From NCBI GenBank assembly GCA_015061765.1, contig SUVZ01000080.1, forward strand, positions 1 to 12,100: 12,100 nt of DNA. Reading direction: 5' to 3'. The stretch comes from Lentisphaerota bacterium. GTDB taxonomy: Bacteria > Verrucomicrobiota > Kiritimatiellia > RFP12 > UBA1067. The position numbers and the translations under genes are program-made. Under the pieces are notes generated by a model, which made no database searches, had not been told where the DNA came from, and saw only the letters and a program-made list of their open reading frames with translations. Below, piece after piece: positions 1 to 6,074 of this stretch (position 1 is the stretch's first letter; the number at the start of each line of letters is the position of its first letter).

Positions 1-899
1 ACGTTCATCGCTTCCGGCGGGAGGAAGTACTTCTTCATCGCCTCCTTGAAGCTGTCCTCGGCCTTCTTGATCTTGTTGATATCGAAGTCAAAGCCAAAAT
101 CGGGATCGCCGTCAAGGCAGTGCCACATCGTAATGATGTCGGGCTGGCAGGTGCCGCCGCTCATCGGAGCCATGGAGAGGTCGATGCCGTCCGCACCACC
201 CTTGAGAGCAGCAAGGTAGCAGCTCACGCCGTTGCCGGCCGTCTCGTGGGAGTGGAACTGGATGTGGATTTTGTCGCCGAGGAGCTTGCGCGCAGCCTGC
301 ATCGTCTCGAACACGGTGCGGGGCGTGGACGTACCGGAAGCGTCCTTGAAGCAGACGCGGTCAAAGGGAATGCCGGCATCCATGATCTTTTTCAGGCGGT
401 CGCGGTAGAACTCGGCGCAGTGCGTACCCTGAGTGTCGATTCCCGGAGGAAGACCCATCATCGTAACGACGACTTCGTGGTTGAGACCGGCGTCGTGGAT
501 GCACTGGCCGGACCACTTGAGGTTATCCACGTCGTTGAGGGCGTCGAAGTTGCGGATGGAGCTCATGCCGTGCTTCTTGAACATGTCGGCATGGAGCTTG
601 ATCATGTCGGAGCTCTGGGAGTCGAGACCCACCACGTTCACGCCGCGCGAGAGCGTCTGAAGATCGGCTTCAGGAGCAGCCTTGCGGAATGCGTCCATAA
701 CGTCGAACGCATCTTCCTGGCAGTAGAAATAGCAGCTCTGGAAGCGAGCGCCGCCGCCTGCCTCAAACCAGCGCACGCCGGCATCATAGCATTCCTCCAC
801 GCAGGGAAGGAAGTCCTTGGAGAGAACACGGGCTCCAACAACGGACTGGAAACCGTCGCGGAACGCTGTGAGCATGTACTTTACTGTTTTCTTTGCCAT
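1..899 (-). CDS. oadA: Carboxyltransferase (alpha) subunit of a biotin-dependent decarboxylase, OadA-like, 3' end outside window
   Basis: This is the first 299 codons of a carboxyltransferase-domain protein of the oxaloacetate decarboxylase alpha / pyruvate carboxylase subunit B family. Such subunits move CO2 from an acyl substrate to biotin. The ATG at 897-899 is preceded by an AAAAGGA ribosome site. Visible motifs are FRDGFQS (residues 13-19, equivalent to the usual LRDAHQS, with the metal-binding Asp at 15), FKDASG (184-189, with the carboxybiotin-lysine candidate Lys185) and HSHETAG (216-222, the His-x-His metal ligands). The Leu-to-Phe and Ala-His-to-Gly-Phe changes in the first motif suggest a divergent subfamily, so the substrate could be oxaloacetate, another oxo-acid or an acyl-CoA. 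The gene lies 44 bp downstream of oadG on the same strand, which supports a membrane sodium-pump decarboxylase rather than a soluble carboxylase. Any biotinyl domain or beta subunit would lie outside the window. The family call is firm, the exact substrate is not. Confidence 0.88.
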   Translation of the reverse strand, partial: MAKKTVKYMLTAFRDGFQSVVGARVLSKDFLPCVEECYDAGVRWFEAGGGARFQSCYFYCQEDAFDVMDAFRKAAPEADLQTLSRGVNVVGLDSQSSDMIKLHADMFKKHGMSSIRNFDALNDVDNLKWSGQCIHDAGLNHEVVVTMMGLPPGIDTQGTHCAEFYRDRLKKIMDAGIPFDRVCFKDASGTSTPRTVFETMQAARKLLGDKIHIQFHSHETAGNGVSCYLAALKGGADGIDLSMAPMSGGTCQPDIITMWHCLDGDPDFGFDFDINKIKKAEDSFKEAMKKYFLPPEAMN

Positions 900-943
900 T
901 TTCGTTTTCCTTTTAAATAATATTTGTGAAATTGATAAACCTA

Positions 944-1165
944 TCAGCCCATCGCAACGGCGATGGCAAGAGCGATGTTAGCATCATCGTTCGCAGCTGC
1001 GGCAGGCTTGGCAGCCTTCTTCGGCGCATCCTGCGGAAGGATCGAATCAAACTTCGCGACGAACGCGGAGGAATACTTGGCGGTGACAATCAGCACCACA
1101 AGAAACAGATATACGATACCCATGCCGGCAAGCATGAGAACAAGACCTTGACCTAACAGACCCAT
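944..1165 (-). CDS. oadG: Small membrane gamma subunit of decarboxylase sodium pump, OadG-like
   Basis: The product is 73 residues. It has one N-terminal membrane segment at about residues 5-28, a short basic/polar stretch, an Ala/Lys/Pro-rich linker (about 48-60) and a short hydrophobic tail (63-73). This is the usual build of OadG-type gamma subunits, which anchor and help assemble the alpha subunit on the beta subunit of sodium-translocating decarboxylases. The start at 1163-1165 is chosen because an AAAGGAG ribosome site (about 1173-1179) lies seven bases upstream. A longer reading from 1231 would start upstream of the promoter's -10 box and has no comparable site. The gene is first in an operon with the alpha subunit, which follows after 44 bp. 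Gamma subunits are poorly conserved, so the call rests on size, topology and gene order. No metal-binding His-rich C-terminus is seen, unlike some OadG proteins. Confidence 0.8.
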   Translation of the reverse strand: MGLLGQGLVLMLAGMGIVYLFLVVLIVTAKYSSAFVAKFDSILPQDAPKKAAKPAAAANDDANIALAIAVAMG

Positions 1166-1193
1166 TTGTTTTCTCCTTTGAAAATTGCGTGGT

Positions 1194-1222
1194 AGTATAT
1201 CAGAATGCCAACTTTTTTTCAA
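1194..1222 (-). promoter_or_regulatory. Sigma-70-like promoter of the oadG-oadA operon
   Basis: Reading the minus strand, TTGAAA (1217-1222) and TATACT (1194-1199) are separated by exactly 17 bases. Both are close to the consensus -35 and -10 boxes. The predicted transcript would start near 1187, giving a leader of about 20 nt that carries the strong ribosome site of oadG. No operator or riboswitch-like structure is evident in so short a leader, so expression may be largely constitutive. This is a consensus match by eye, and no transcript evidence is available. Confidence 0.6.
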
Positions 1223-1227
1223 GGAAA

Positions 1228-1281
1228 TCAAAAACCATGTGCCGCCTCATGGGCTCCCACAAAATTACAATCTTCAAACAT
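1228..1281 (-). CDS. Possible 17-codon mini-ORF with strong ribosome site
   Basis: On the minus strand a GAAAGGAGA ribosome site (1287-1295) lies six bases before an ATG (1279-1281). It opens a 17-residue frame, MFEDCNFVGAHEAAHGF, ending in TGA at 1228-1230. The frame sits directly upstream of the oadG promoter. The site is as good as that of oadG, which is unusual for random sequence. The peptide has no recognisable family or membrane segment. It may be a real small protein, a leader peptide, or the relic of the start of a lost gene. Function unknown. Confidence 0.22.
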   Translation of the reverse strand: MFEDCNFVGAHEAAHGF

Positions 1282-1332
1282 AGATGTCTCCTTTCAACTT
1301 TTAAGAACTTCTTTTTTACTTATTCCACTTTT

Positions 1333-1355
1333 TTGAAGGATGTACACTCTTCAAG
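1333..1355. repeat. Possible diverged third copy of the TTGAAGGG hairpin repeat
   Basis: TTGAAGGATGTACACTCTTC resembles the repeats at 1827 and 1911 in its left arm and in the ATGT that follows, and it ends in CTTCAAG. Its arms TTGAAG (1333-1338) and CTTCAA (1349-1354) pair perfectly. The match to the other two is partial, so relatedness is uncertain. Confidence 0.25.
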
Positions 1356-1709
1356 TTTCATACGCACTGCGGCAAGGATGACAACGCGATTCGCCGCTAG
1401 ACTATTTGCAGAAGTCGACAGTGATGCTGTCGCCTTTGGCGCAGAGGAAGGCGCATACCGCTTTTCACCGGCTGCCACATGTCCCTGCTTGAATCCTGTT
1501 CGGCGCATTGCATCCCACAATTTGCCACCGTACCGTCCCACCAGACACATTCCATGTATCCAACCAGTTACCACCCAAAATGAGAATTTACTTCGGAGCA
1601 ATTCTCGCGCTAGCACCATTGCAAGACCAAAGAGAATTCTATTCGGAATATTCTCTTCGCATTATGAGATTACGGTTCGGACGAAATCTCAACTCTCTTA
1701 CAGCCTACA

Positions 1710-1736
1710 ACAGGATTAACAGGATTTACAAGATTA
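1710..1736 (+). repeat. Three tandem 9-nt units
   Basis: Three adjacent 9-mers read ACAGGATTA, ACAGGATTT and ACAAGATTA, each differing from the first by one base. Repeats of the type ACAGGATT-A/T are, to my recollection, scattered in non-coding DNA of many bacterial genomes. They commonly give spurious frames encoding Asn-Arg-Ile-Asn-Arg-Ile, as seen here. No function can be assigned from the sequence. Confidence 0.55.
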
Positions 1737-1826
1737 TGGTGCGAAATCTCGTTGCCAATTGCGCAGATCTTGCCGTGATTAAAGATAACCCTCAAATCAC
1801 CTAACATACCCCTTGATCAAGCACTT

Positions 1827-1847
1827 TTGAAGGGTCTGTCCCTCCAA
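1827..1847. repeat. REP-like hairpin, copy 1
   Basis: TTGAAGGG (1827-1834), a 5-nt loop TCTGT, then CCCTCCAA (1840-1847) form a hairpin. On the minus-strand transcript all eight pairs can form, with one G-U. The left arm plus loop recurs at 1911 with a single change in 16 bases. It is not followed by a T tract, so it is not a classical terminator, though it could end or stabilise the upstream minus-strand transcript. The compact palindrome with a conserved core resembles REP elements mobilised by Y1-family REP-associated transposases. That identity is inferred. Confidence 0.5.
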
Positions 1848-1900
1848 GAACCAACAGAAATCGTTCACTTAATCAAATACCGCACGTTATTTTTAACTTA

Positions 1901-2089
1901 TCACATCTTCTTGAAGGGTATGTCCCCTTGATTTTCCAGGCCGTAACGGTCATGCATATTGCGAAGCTCCTTGACCATGACTTCTTTCGGCTCATCAGCC
2001 CAATTGACCGGCACAAGCACATTCAGAGGTTTCGACGCAGACGCCAGCGAAGCGGTGAGCGCAAACACTGAAGCTAACAGTTTTTTCAT
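1901..2089 (-). pseudogene. 62-codon secreted-protein remnant, truncated by a repeat
   Basis: The frame begins with a clear signal peptide (MKKLLASVFALTASLASAS; predicted cleavage near residue 19). About 30 residues that look like the ordered start of a larger domain follow (KPLNVLVPVNWADEPKEVM, then a helical KELRNMHDRYGLEN). It stops after a tail, GDIPFKKM, that is encoded by REP-like copy 2. The chosen ATG (2087-2089) has a GGAAG ribosome site about ten bases upstream, and an in-frame ATG also exists at 2107. It lies 38 bp after the HGSNAT-like gene on the same strand, so it was probably the last cistron of that operon. The abrupt end in repeat DNA suggests a larger secreted protein, perhaps a carbohydrate-active enzyme, that lost most of its length. 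A genuine short secreted peptide remains possible. I do not recognise a family. Confidence 0.55.
1911..1931. repeat. REP-like hairpin, copy 2, fused into the 3' end of the 62-codon ORF
   Basis: TTGAAGGGTATGTCCC matches 15 of 16 bases of copy 1 in the same orientation, 84 bp away. The right arm is CCCCTTGA, giving a five-base AAGGG/CCCTT core stem. It overlaps the last codons and stop region of the secreted-protein remnant at 1901-2089, so the C-terminal residues of that frame are repeat-derived. Confidence 0.5.
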
Positions 2090-2127
2090 ATTGACGTATT
2101 CTTCCATCTTGAAACATCGGGCTTCGG

Positions 2128-3234
2128 CTACACCTTCACATACACCTTGACGCGGTAAAGGAAGTAAAGAATCAGCCAGCAGATGACGCAGTAGCCTGCC
2201 GCCATCACTAAATCCGGACAGGATGTCAGTGAAGCCACACCTCCGAAGAAGAACTTCACCATCGATCTGATCGGCAAAAACGTCTGCATCAGATATGCGA
2301 CGAGCGCGTTCATTCCGACGACCCTGAGCGGAAAGCTCCAGGCGGCAAACCCCTTCACGTCTATGATCCAATGAAACACCGCGAAAAGGATCATGCAAAG
2401 CCCGCCAGTGACAAGCATGAAACTTGGAGTGGAAATGTTCTTGATTATGTCGCAGCCCGTGAATATGAGCCCCGCTCCAGACAGCAAAAGCGCTGCTCCG
2501 ATCGAGGCTATCCCCAGGGATTTTCCGGAAGGTGTCATACGTTCGCTCCGGACGATATCTGCGGCGAACATGCCGAGAAGCGCCAACGGCACCTGGAAGA
2601 ATGAAAGAGGAATGTCTCTGATCTCAAACGGATCTCGCCCGAACCATGATCTCAAGGCAAGACAGCGGTCCAGCCAATCAACTATGTTCCCCTGCTTTGC
2701 GAACGGTCCAGCCCCCTCAGGCGCAAGCGGCGACGGGCAGAACATGAGCAACGCCCAATAACCGACGAGAATCGCGGCGGCGACCGCAATCCGTACGCGC
2801 GGTCTGAAGTGCATGTACATCAGGCCAGCGAGAAACCCCGTAATGCCGATTCGCTGAAGAACGCTGACATAATGGTATTTTGCGGAATCGAACTGCAACG
2901 CGCCGCAATGCACCATCGACAGAAGAATCAGCAGCAGCATGCGCTTAAACATCCGCAGATGTATCTTCGTCGGGGACAGGCCCTTCCTGACCTGGCTCGC
3001 ATATGAAAACGGGAACGACATTCCCGTCATGAAAAGAAACAGCGGAAATATGAGGTCATAGAAGGAAAACCCGCCCCAAGGCGCATGCTTCATCTGCAAA
3101 GCGACCCATGAAGAGGCTCCACAGGGAAACTGTTCGCAAAAAGCGCGGACAACGGCAGCAAGCCCCATAATCCAAATCATGTCGAATCCACGCAGGGCAT
3201 CCAGAGACTCCAGCCTTTTAGACCCTAAACTCAT
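2128..3234 (-). CDS. HGSNAT-like transmembrane acyltransferase (COG4299/DUF5009-type)
   Basis: This 368-residue protein has about ten hydrophobic segments (for example near 17-32, 57-75, 97-113, 124-142, 148-166, 211-228, 240-258, 270-290, 303-320, 343-360). It opens with RLESLDALRGFDM (7-19), the hallmark of this acyltransferase group. KHAPWGGF (49-56) matches the human heparan-alpha-glucosaminide N-acetyltransferase segment around its catalytic His269, making His50 the candidate active residue. SVLQRIGIT (124-132) and GMNAL (307-311) match further conserved segments of that family. The lysosomal enzyme carries acetyl from cytosolic acetyl-CoA across the membrane to the amino group of terminal alpha-glucosamine. 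Here the equivalent would be transfer across the inner membrane to a periplasmic sugar. A GAGGGG ribosome site precedes the start. The gene follows the secreted protein gene by 120 bp, in the same direction as the GH89-like gene. The true acceptor sugar is unproven. Confidence 0.82.
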   Translation of the reverse strand: MSLGSKRLESLDALRGFDMIWIMGLAAVVRAFCEQFPCGASSWVALQMKHAPWGGFSFYDLIFPLFLFMTGMSFPFSYASQVRKGLSPTKIHLRMFKRMLLLILLSMVHCGALQFDSAKYHYVSVLQRIGITGFLAGLMYMHFRPRVRIAVAAAILVGYWALLMFCPSPLAPEGAGPFAKQGNIVDWLDRCLALRSWFGRDPFEIRDIPLSFFQVPLALLGMFAADIVRSERMTPSGKSLGIASIGAALLLSGAGLIFTGCDIIKNISTPSFMLVTGGLCMILFAVFHWIIDVKGFAAWSFPLRVVGMNALVAYLMQTFLPIRSMVKFFFGGVASLTSCPDLVMAAGYCVICWLILYFLYRVKVYVKV

Positions 3235-3285
3235 TTATTTGCACCCCTCTGCCATTTGGACACCTGACAATACCAGCTTTTTCAT
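3235..3285 (-). CDS. Possible 16-codon upstream ORF abutting the acyltransferase gene
   Basis: An ATG at 3283-3285 opens MKKLVLSGVQMAEGCK and stops with TAA at 3235-3237, directly next to the acyltransferase ATG (the junction reads TAAATG). The abutting arrangement would allow translational coupling. The Met-Lys-Lys-Leu-Val-Leu start looks like the beginning of a signal peptide. The ribosome site is weak, and the length could easily arise by chance, so this is recorded as a possibility only. Confidence 0.18.
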   Translation of the reverse strand: MKKLVLSGVQMAEGCK

Positions 3286-3354
3286 ATCAATAAGACTTCT
3301 TTCACTAACTTATCTGTTGGCAAAGGAGTCGCTCTGAGAAAATTTCATTGCTCT

Positions 3355-6057
3355 TTACTTCACTATCACCACAAAGCCGTTGGCGCAGATCGAAAGCTTA
3401 CCGGCACTGGACATAATCGCCTTGCGAAGAAGACGTGAACCATCGGCAGCAGTCGCCGTCAGCCCCCATTTGGAGAGATTGGATTTTCCTTCAACATTTG
3501 AAATATCCACATCAATTTCAACACGGTCGTCGGCATTGAGGTTCACAACTTCAAGATCACCGTCTTCCGCGAAGGAGAATCCTGAAATCGTTCCATTACC
3601 AGCACTGGATCCGTCAAGACGCAACTTCGAAATTGCTATGCTGTCCGATGTCTCAAGAGTTGCCCCCTTCGCCACCGAAACAGTGGCATTGTCAAGCACA
3701 GTGCAAGGAATGGTTGAAGAATCGGCGGCAAGGGAATATCCACCTTCGTGTGTCGCCGGAAGTGGCGAAGAGGAAGAGCCGTGGGAATCCACCGTCCGCG
3801 CAAATACCCAAGTATCCGCTCCCATTCCCGTAGCATCAACAGACGTGACATCATGCAGGCATGTCCAATGAATCATGTCGGGCGACGCTTCCAGCACCCA
3901 ATTTCCGGGCGTGTACCCAGGGGAACTTGACGCATTGGAATAGAAAAGGATGTCGTAAGATGCCACGTCAGCCGCATTGTCTGGGAGACAAAAGAGCACT
4001 GGAATGTGTGTCCAAACATTGTCGGCACTCAATTTCATGTTCGCTCCATTTTCAATAACCCTAAGGTTCGTTTGGTCGGACTTCCCGTTGCATAGCGAAT
4101 TGAAACCGGCTGGCCAATGCGCACCAAAACGGGCAAGTGCGATCTGACCTGCGGAAATCTCGTGATAGTTGTCGTTCCGCGAATAGCCCTTGTTGATCTG
4201 ATTCCCGCTTGCGTCGTAAAGGCCGATTTCTCCAATGTTAAGCGCACTCCCTTTGCCTGGGTTTCCTGAATCGCGAATCGTCAACTTGTAGTAGCGGAAC
4301 TTGCCGGAGGCGTTGTGGACCTTGAGTGTGCCGTTCGCCACGTGAACAGTGCCGTGAATGACGTTCGAGCCGTTGAGCGTCCAACTGCCGATACCAGTCT
4401 TAGTGACAGACACGGGACCTGCCGCATCGTCCGAAATGCCAGCGAGTTCGTTGGCGATGTTCTGCGATGCATCGAGAACGAGCGTCTTTGCACCGGTAGT
4501 CGCCGGCCGGACGCCTGAGAAACGCCACGGATGAGACGTATCATTCTTCAACGTGAGATTGCCACGAAGTCCAATCGGGCGCTGCGTTGCATAGGCGCCA
4601 TTCGTTCCGGTGAACTCCATGATACTCGCCGCATTCGTTCCCGAGAGATAGGCGAATTCCGACGGATGCGCCGCGTCGTTACGCGCTCCCCAATATACGT
4701 CGGAAGGCGAGGCGGCGGTACCGAGCGAACAACGCCATCCGCGTTCTTCCATCGAGTCGAACTGGAGCGTACCGCCGTCAAGAATCATAGACTGCGCGAA
4801 TCGCCTGCTTTCGCTGTAGCACGGATCGTCAGCGAAACGCCAAGTGCCGGAACCTTCTTTCACGAAATAGACTCCGTTGGAGACAGCGCCCTTCAGCGTA
4901 CAGGTGGAAGTATTATCGCCGCCGAGCCGCAAAGTGACGATATCAGAATCAGAGGCATGGACCACGTCACCTATAAAATTGATTCCTCCAGTCACACCTG
5001 CGTCAAACAACGCAGGACGCTCCATCGGCGTCTCAAAGGTGAAGTTCTTATCCGTAATCTCCCCCTCACCAAGATAAAGGAACGCACCGGCTCGCGCCGT
5101 ATAGCCAATCATTCCATTTGGACCCGACGACGATGCCTCGCCCACATTGCCGATTTTCTGCACACCGAACACGGCCAGCCCCTGCGCTCCGCGCCAAGGT
5201 TCAGTCGTTAAAAACGATTGCGCTTGCGTATGGTAGGTGTGGACGTTCCCGGTGGATCTCATCATGAGTCGTCCGGGAACCGCAATGCTTATCGCACCGC
5301 CGATAACGCCGGAGAAATCACTGTCGGGATCATTCGCACGGTTAGCGACCGAAATGCCGCTACGTCTCGTGACTGCATTTGTCACGACACCCTCGCCGTA
5401 CAGCCTACGCATGCTCGTTGTCGGCACGTCTTTGTATGGACAGGAAACCACGAAAAGCGTCGCGCCATTAGAAACAGAGACATATCCATAGAAATATGAC
5501 GTATAGGCCGTCGCGGTGGTCGATGGCAATTCCGGCATGTGCAAGGCTCCTTCTTCGCATACAATAGCCGTGTAGTAGGCGTAAGTATCATTACCAGAAC
5601 CATCGGAATAGCGCACCCGCGAGAGCCTAAGCGTTCCGTCGCCCCGCTTGACGATTGTGCCCTTCTTATGCTCTTCGCTGCTTGACGCAAGCGATTTGCG
5701 TTCTGCCTCCAGAACGCTGGAAATCGCACCATTAACGGACAAGTCTACACCTGAACCGAGATCGAAAATCACACGACTGCCCGCCGCAGGCGTCACAACC
5801 TGCGACAAACCAGACACAATCTCCATTGAGGCGTCGTCCGTTCCAAGAACAAAGATATCAGCGGAATCTGGCAATTGCACAATATCCCCGGCCTCGGGAA
5901 CCCCCGCCGCGCCAAGCGACGAATCGTAGTTGCCTGGTTCGTTCCAGTTCCAGTCATTAACCCGCCCTTCAGCTTTCCACACATGAGTATCGGCAAATAC
6001 TCCTGTCGAAAGCAATGCCATTGCTCCCACAACTAATTTATCAAGTTTTCTGCTCAT
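3355..6057 (-). CDS. Secreted beta-strand-repeat protein with discoidin-like domain
   Basis: The 900-residue product starts with a signal peptide (MSRKLDKLVVGAMALL, cleavage near FA|DT at residue 22). It continues with long Gly/Thr/Asn/Ser-rich beta-helix-like sequence. Motifs of the autotransporter-associated beta-strand repeat type (PATR-like) occur near residues 133-148 (KRGDGTLRL), 400-435 (KEGSGTW, then DGGTLQF) and 552-582 (TKTGIGSW, then ANGTLKV). Residues about 588-738 (FRYYKLTIRDSG, NIGEIGLYD, then WVLEASPDMIHWTCL) read like an F5/8 type C/discoidin sandwich, a fold that often binds sugars. No C-terminal beta-barrel or known sorting signal is seen, so it may be released, periplasmic or surface-attached by an unknown route. 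The start at 6057 is chosen for its AAGAAAGGAAG ribosome site and good signal peptide. An in-frame ATG at 6078 overlaps the stop of the upstream gene (ATGA) and could be used by coupling. It is co-operonic with the GH89-like enzyme, so a glycan-binding role is plausible but unproven. Confidence 0.72.
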   Translation of the reverse strand: MSRKLDKLVVGAMALLSTGVFADTHVWKAEGRVNDWNWNEPGNYDSSLGAAGVPEAGDIVQLPDSADIFVLGTDDASMEIVSGLSQVVTPAAGSRVIFDLGSGVDLSVNGAISSVLEAERKSLASSSEEHKKGTIVKRGDGTLRLSRVRYSDGSGNDTYAYYTAIVCEEGALHMPELPSTTATAYTSYFYGYVSVSNGATLFVVSCPYKDVPTTSMRRLYGEGVVTNAVTRRSGISVANRANDPDSDFSGVIGGAISIAVPGRLMMRSTGNVHTYHTQAQSFLTTEPWRGAQGLAVFGVQKIGNVGEASSSGPNGMIGYTARAGAFLYLGEGEITDKNFTFETPMERPALFDAGVTGGINFIGDVVHASDSDIVTLRLGGDNTSTCTLKGAVSNGVYFVKEGSGTWRFADDPCYSESRRFAQSMILDGGTLQFDSMEERGWRCSLGTAASPSDVYWGARNDAAHPSEFAYLSGTNAASIMEFTGTNGAYATQRPIGLRGNLTLKNDTSHPWRFSGVRPATTGAKTLVLDASQNIANELAGISDDAAGPVSVTKTGIGSWTLNGSNVIHGTVHVANGTLKVHNASGKFRYYKLTIRDSGNPGKGSALNIGEIGLYDASGNQINKGYSRNDNYHEISAGQIALARFGAHWPAGFNSLCNGKSDQTNLRVIENGANMKLSADNVWTHIPVLFCLPDNAADVASYDILFYSNASSSPGYTPGNWVLEASPDMIHWTCLHDVTSVDATGMGADTWVFARTVDSHGSSSSPLPATHEGGYSLAADSSTIPCTVLDNATVSVAKGATLETSDSIAISKLRLDGSSAGNGTISGFSFAEDGDLEVVNLNADDRVEIDVDISNVEGKSNLSKWGLTATAADGSRLLRKAIMSSAGKLSICANGFVVIVK

Positions 6058-6074
6058 TGAAGAACTTCCTTTCT

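Larger units (their letters stand above)
1282..1900. other. Gene-poor interval with repeats and small hairpins
   Basis: About 620 bases carry no gene that I can support. Open frames exist on both strands (for example 1320-1619 minus and 1189-1719 plus), but they have no ribosome site, no recognisable family and unlike-protein composition. Small structures are present: a 6-bp stem hairpin at 1416-1432 (CGACAG/CTGTCG), a second tiny one at 1431-1441, a 10-bp palindrome CTTGATCAAG at 1812-1821, and the repeats listed separately. The 1370-1520 part is richer in G and C than its flanks and could be a decayed coding region. Overall it resembles eroded DNA with repeat insertions. Confidence 0.5.

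Noticed and set aside
120..920. Long plus-strand frame of 266 codons
   Set aside because: It is the antisense of the oadA-like gene, has no ribosome site or recognisable family, and the minus-strand reading has clear catalytic motifs.
1416..1432. Hairpin as a transcription terminator
   Set aside because: The stem is only 6 bp and no T tract follows on either strand.
1320..1619. Minus-strand frame of 99 codons in the gene-poor interval
   Set aside because: Parts look protein-like (SFWVVTGWIHGM), but there is no ribosome site, no recognisable family and no continuity with neighbours. At most it is a decayed relic.
1189..1719. Plus-strand frame of 176 codons in the gene-poor interval
   Set aside because: It runs through the oad promoter and the repeats, lacks a ribosome site and has low-complexity composition.
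2090..2398. N-terminal extension of the 62-codon frame up to position 2398
   Set aside because: It would overlap the acyltransferase gene and place the clear signal peptide in the middle of the protein.
3238..3354. Terminator or promoter between the repeat protein and the acyltransferase genes
   Set aside because: No stable hairpin with a T tract and no convincing -35/-10 pair was seen, so read-through is the simpler reading.
4531..5211. Plus-strand frame of 226 codons
   Set aside because: Antisense to the secreted repeat protein. Arg/Ser/His-rich composition typical of a shadow frame.
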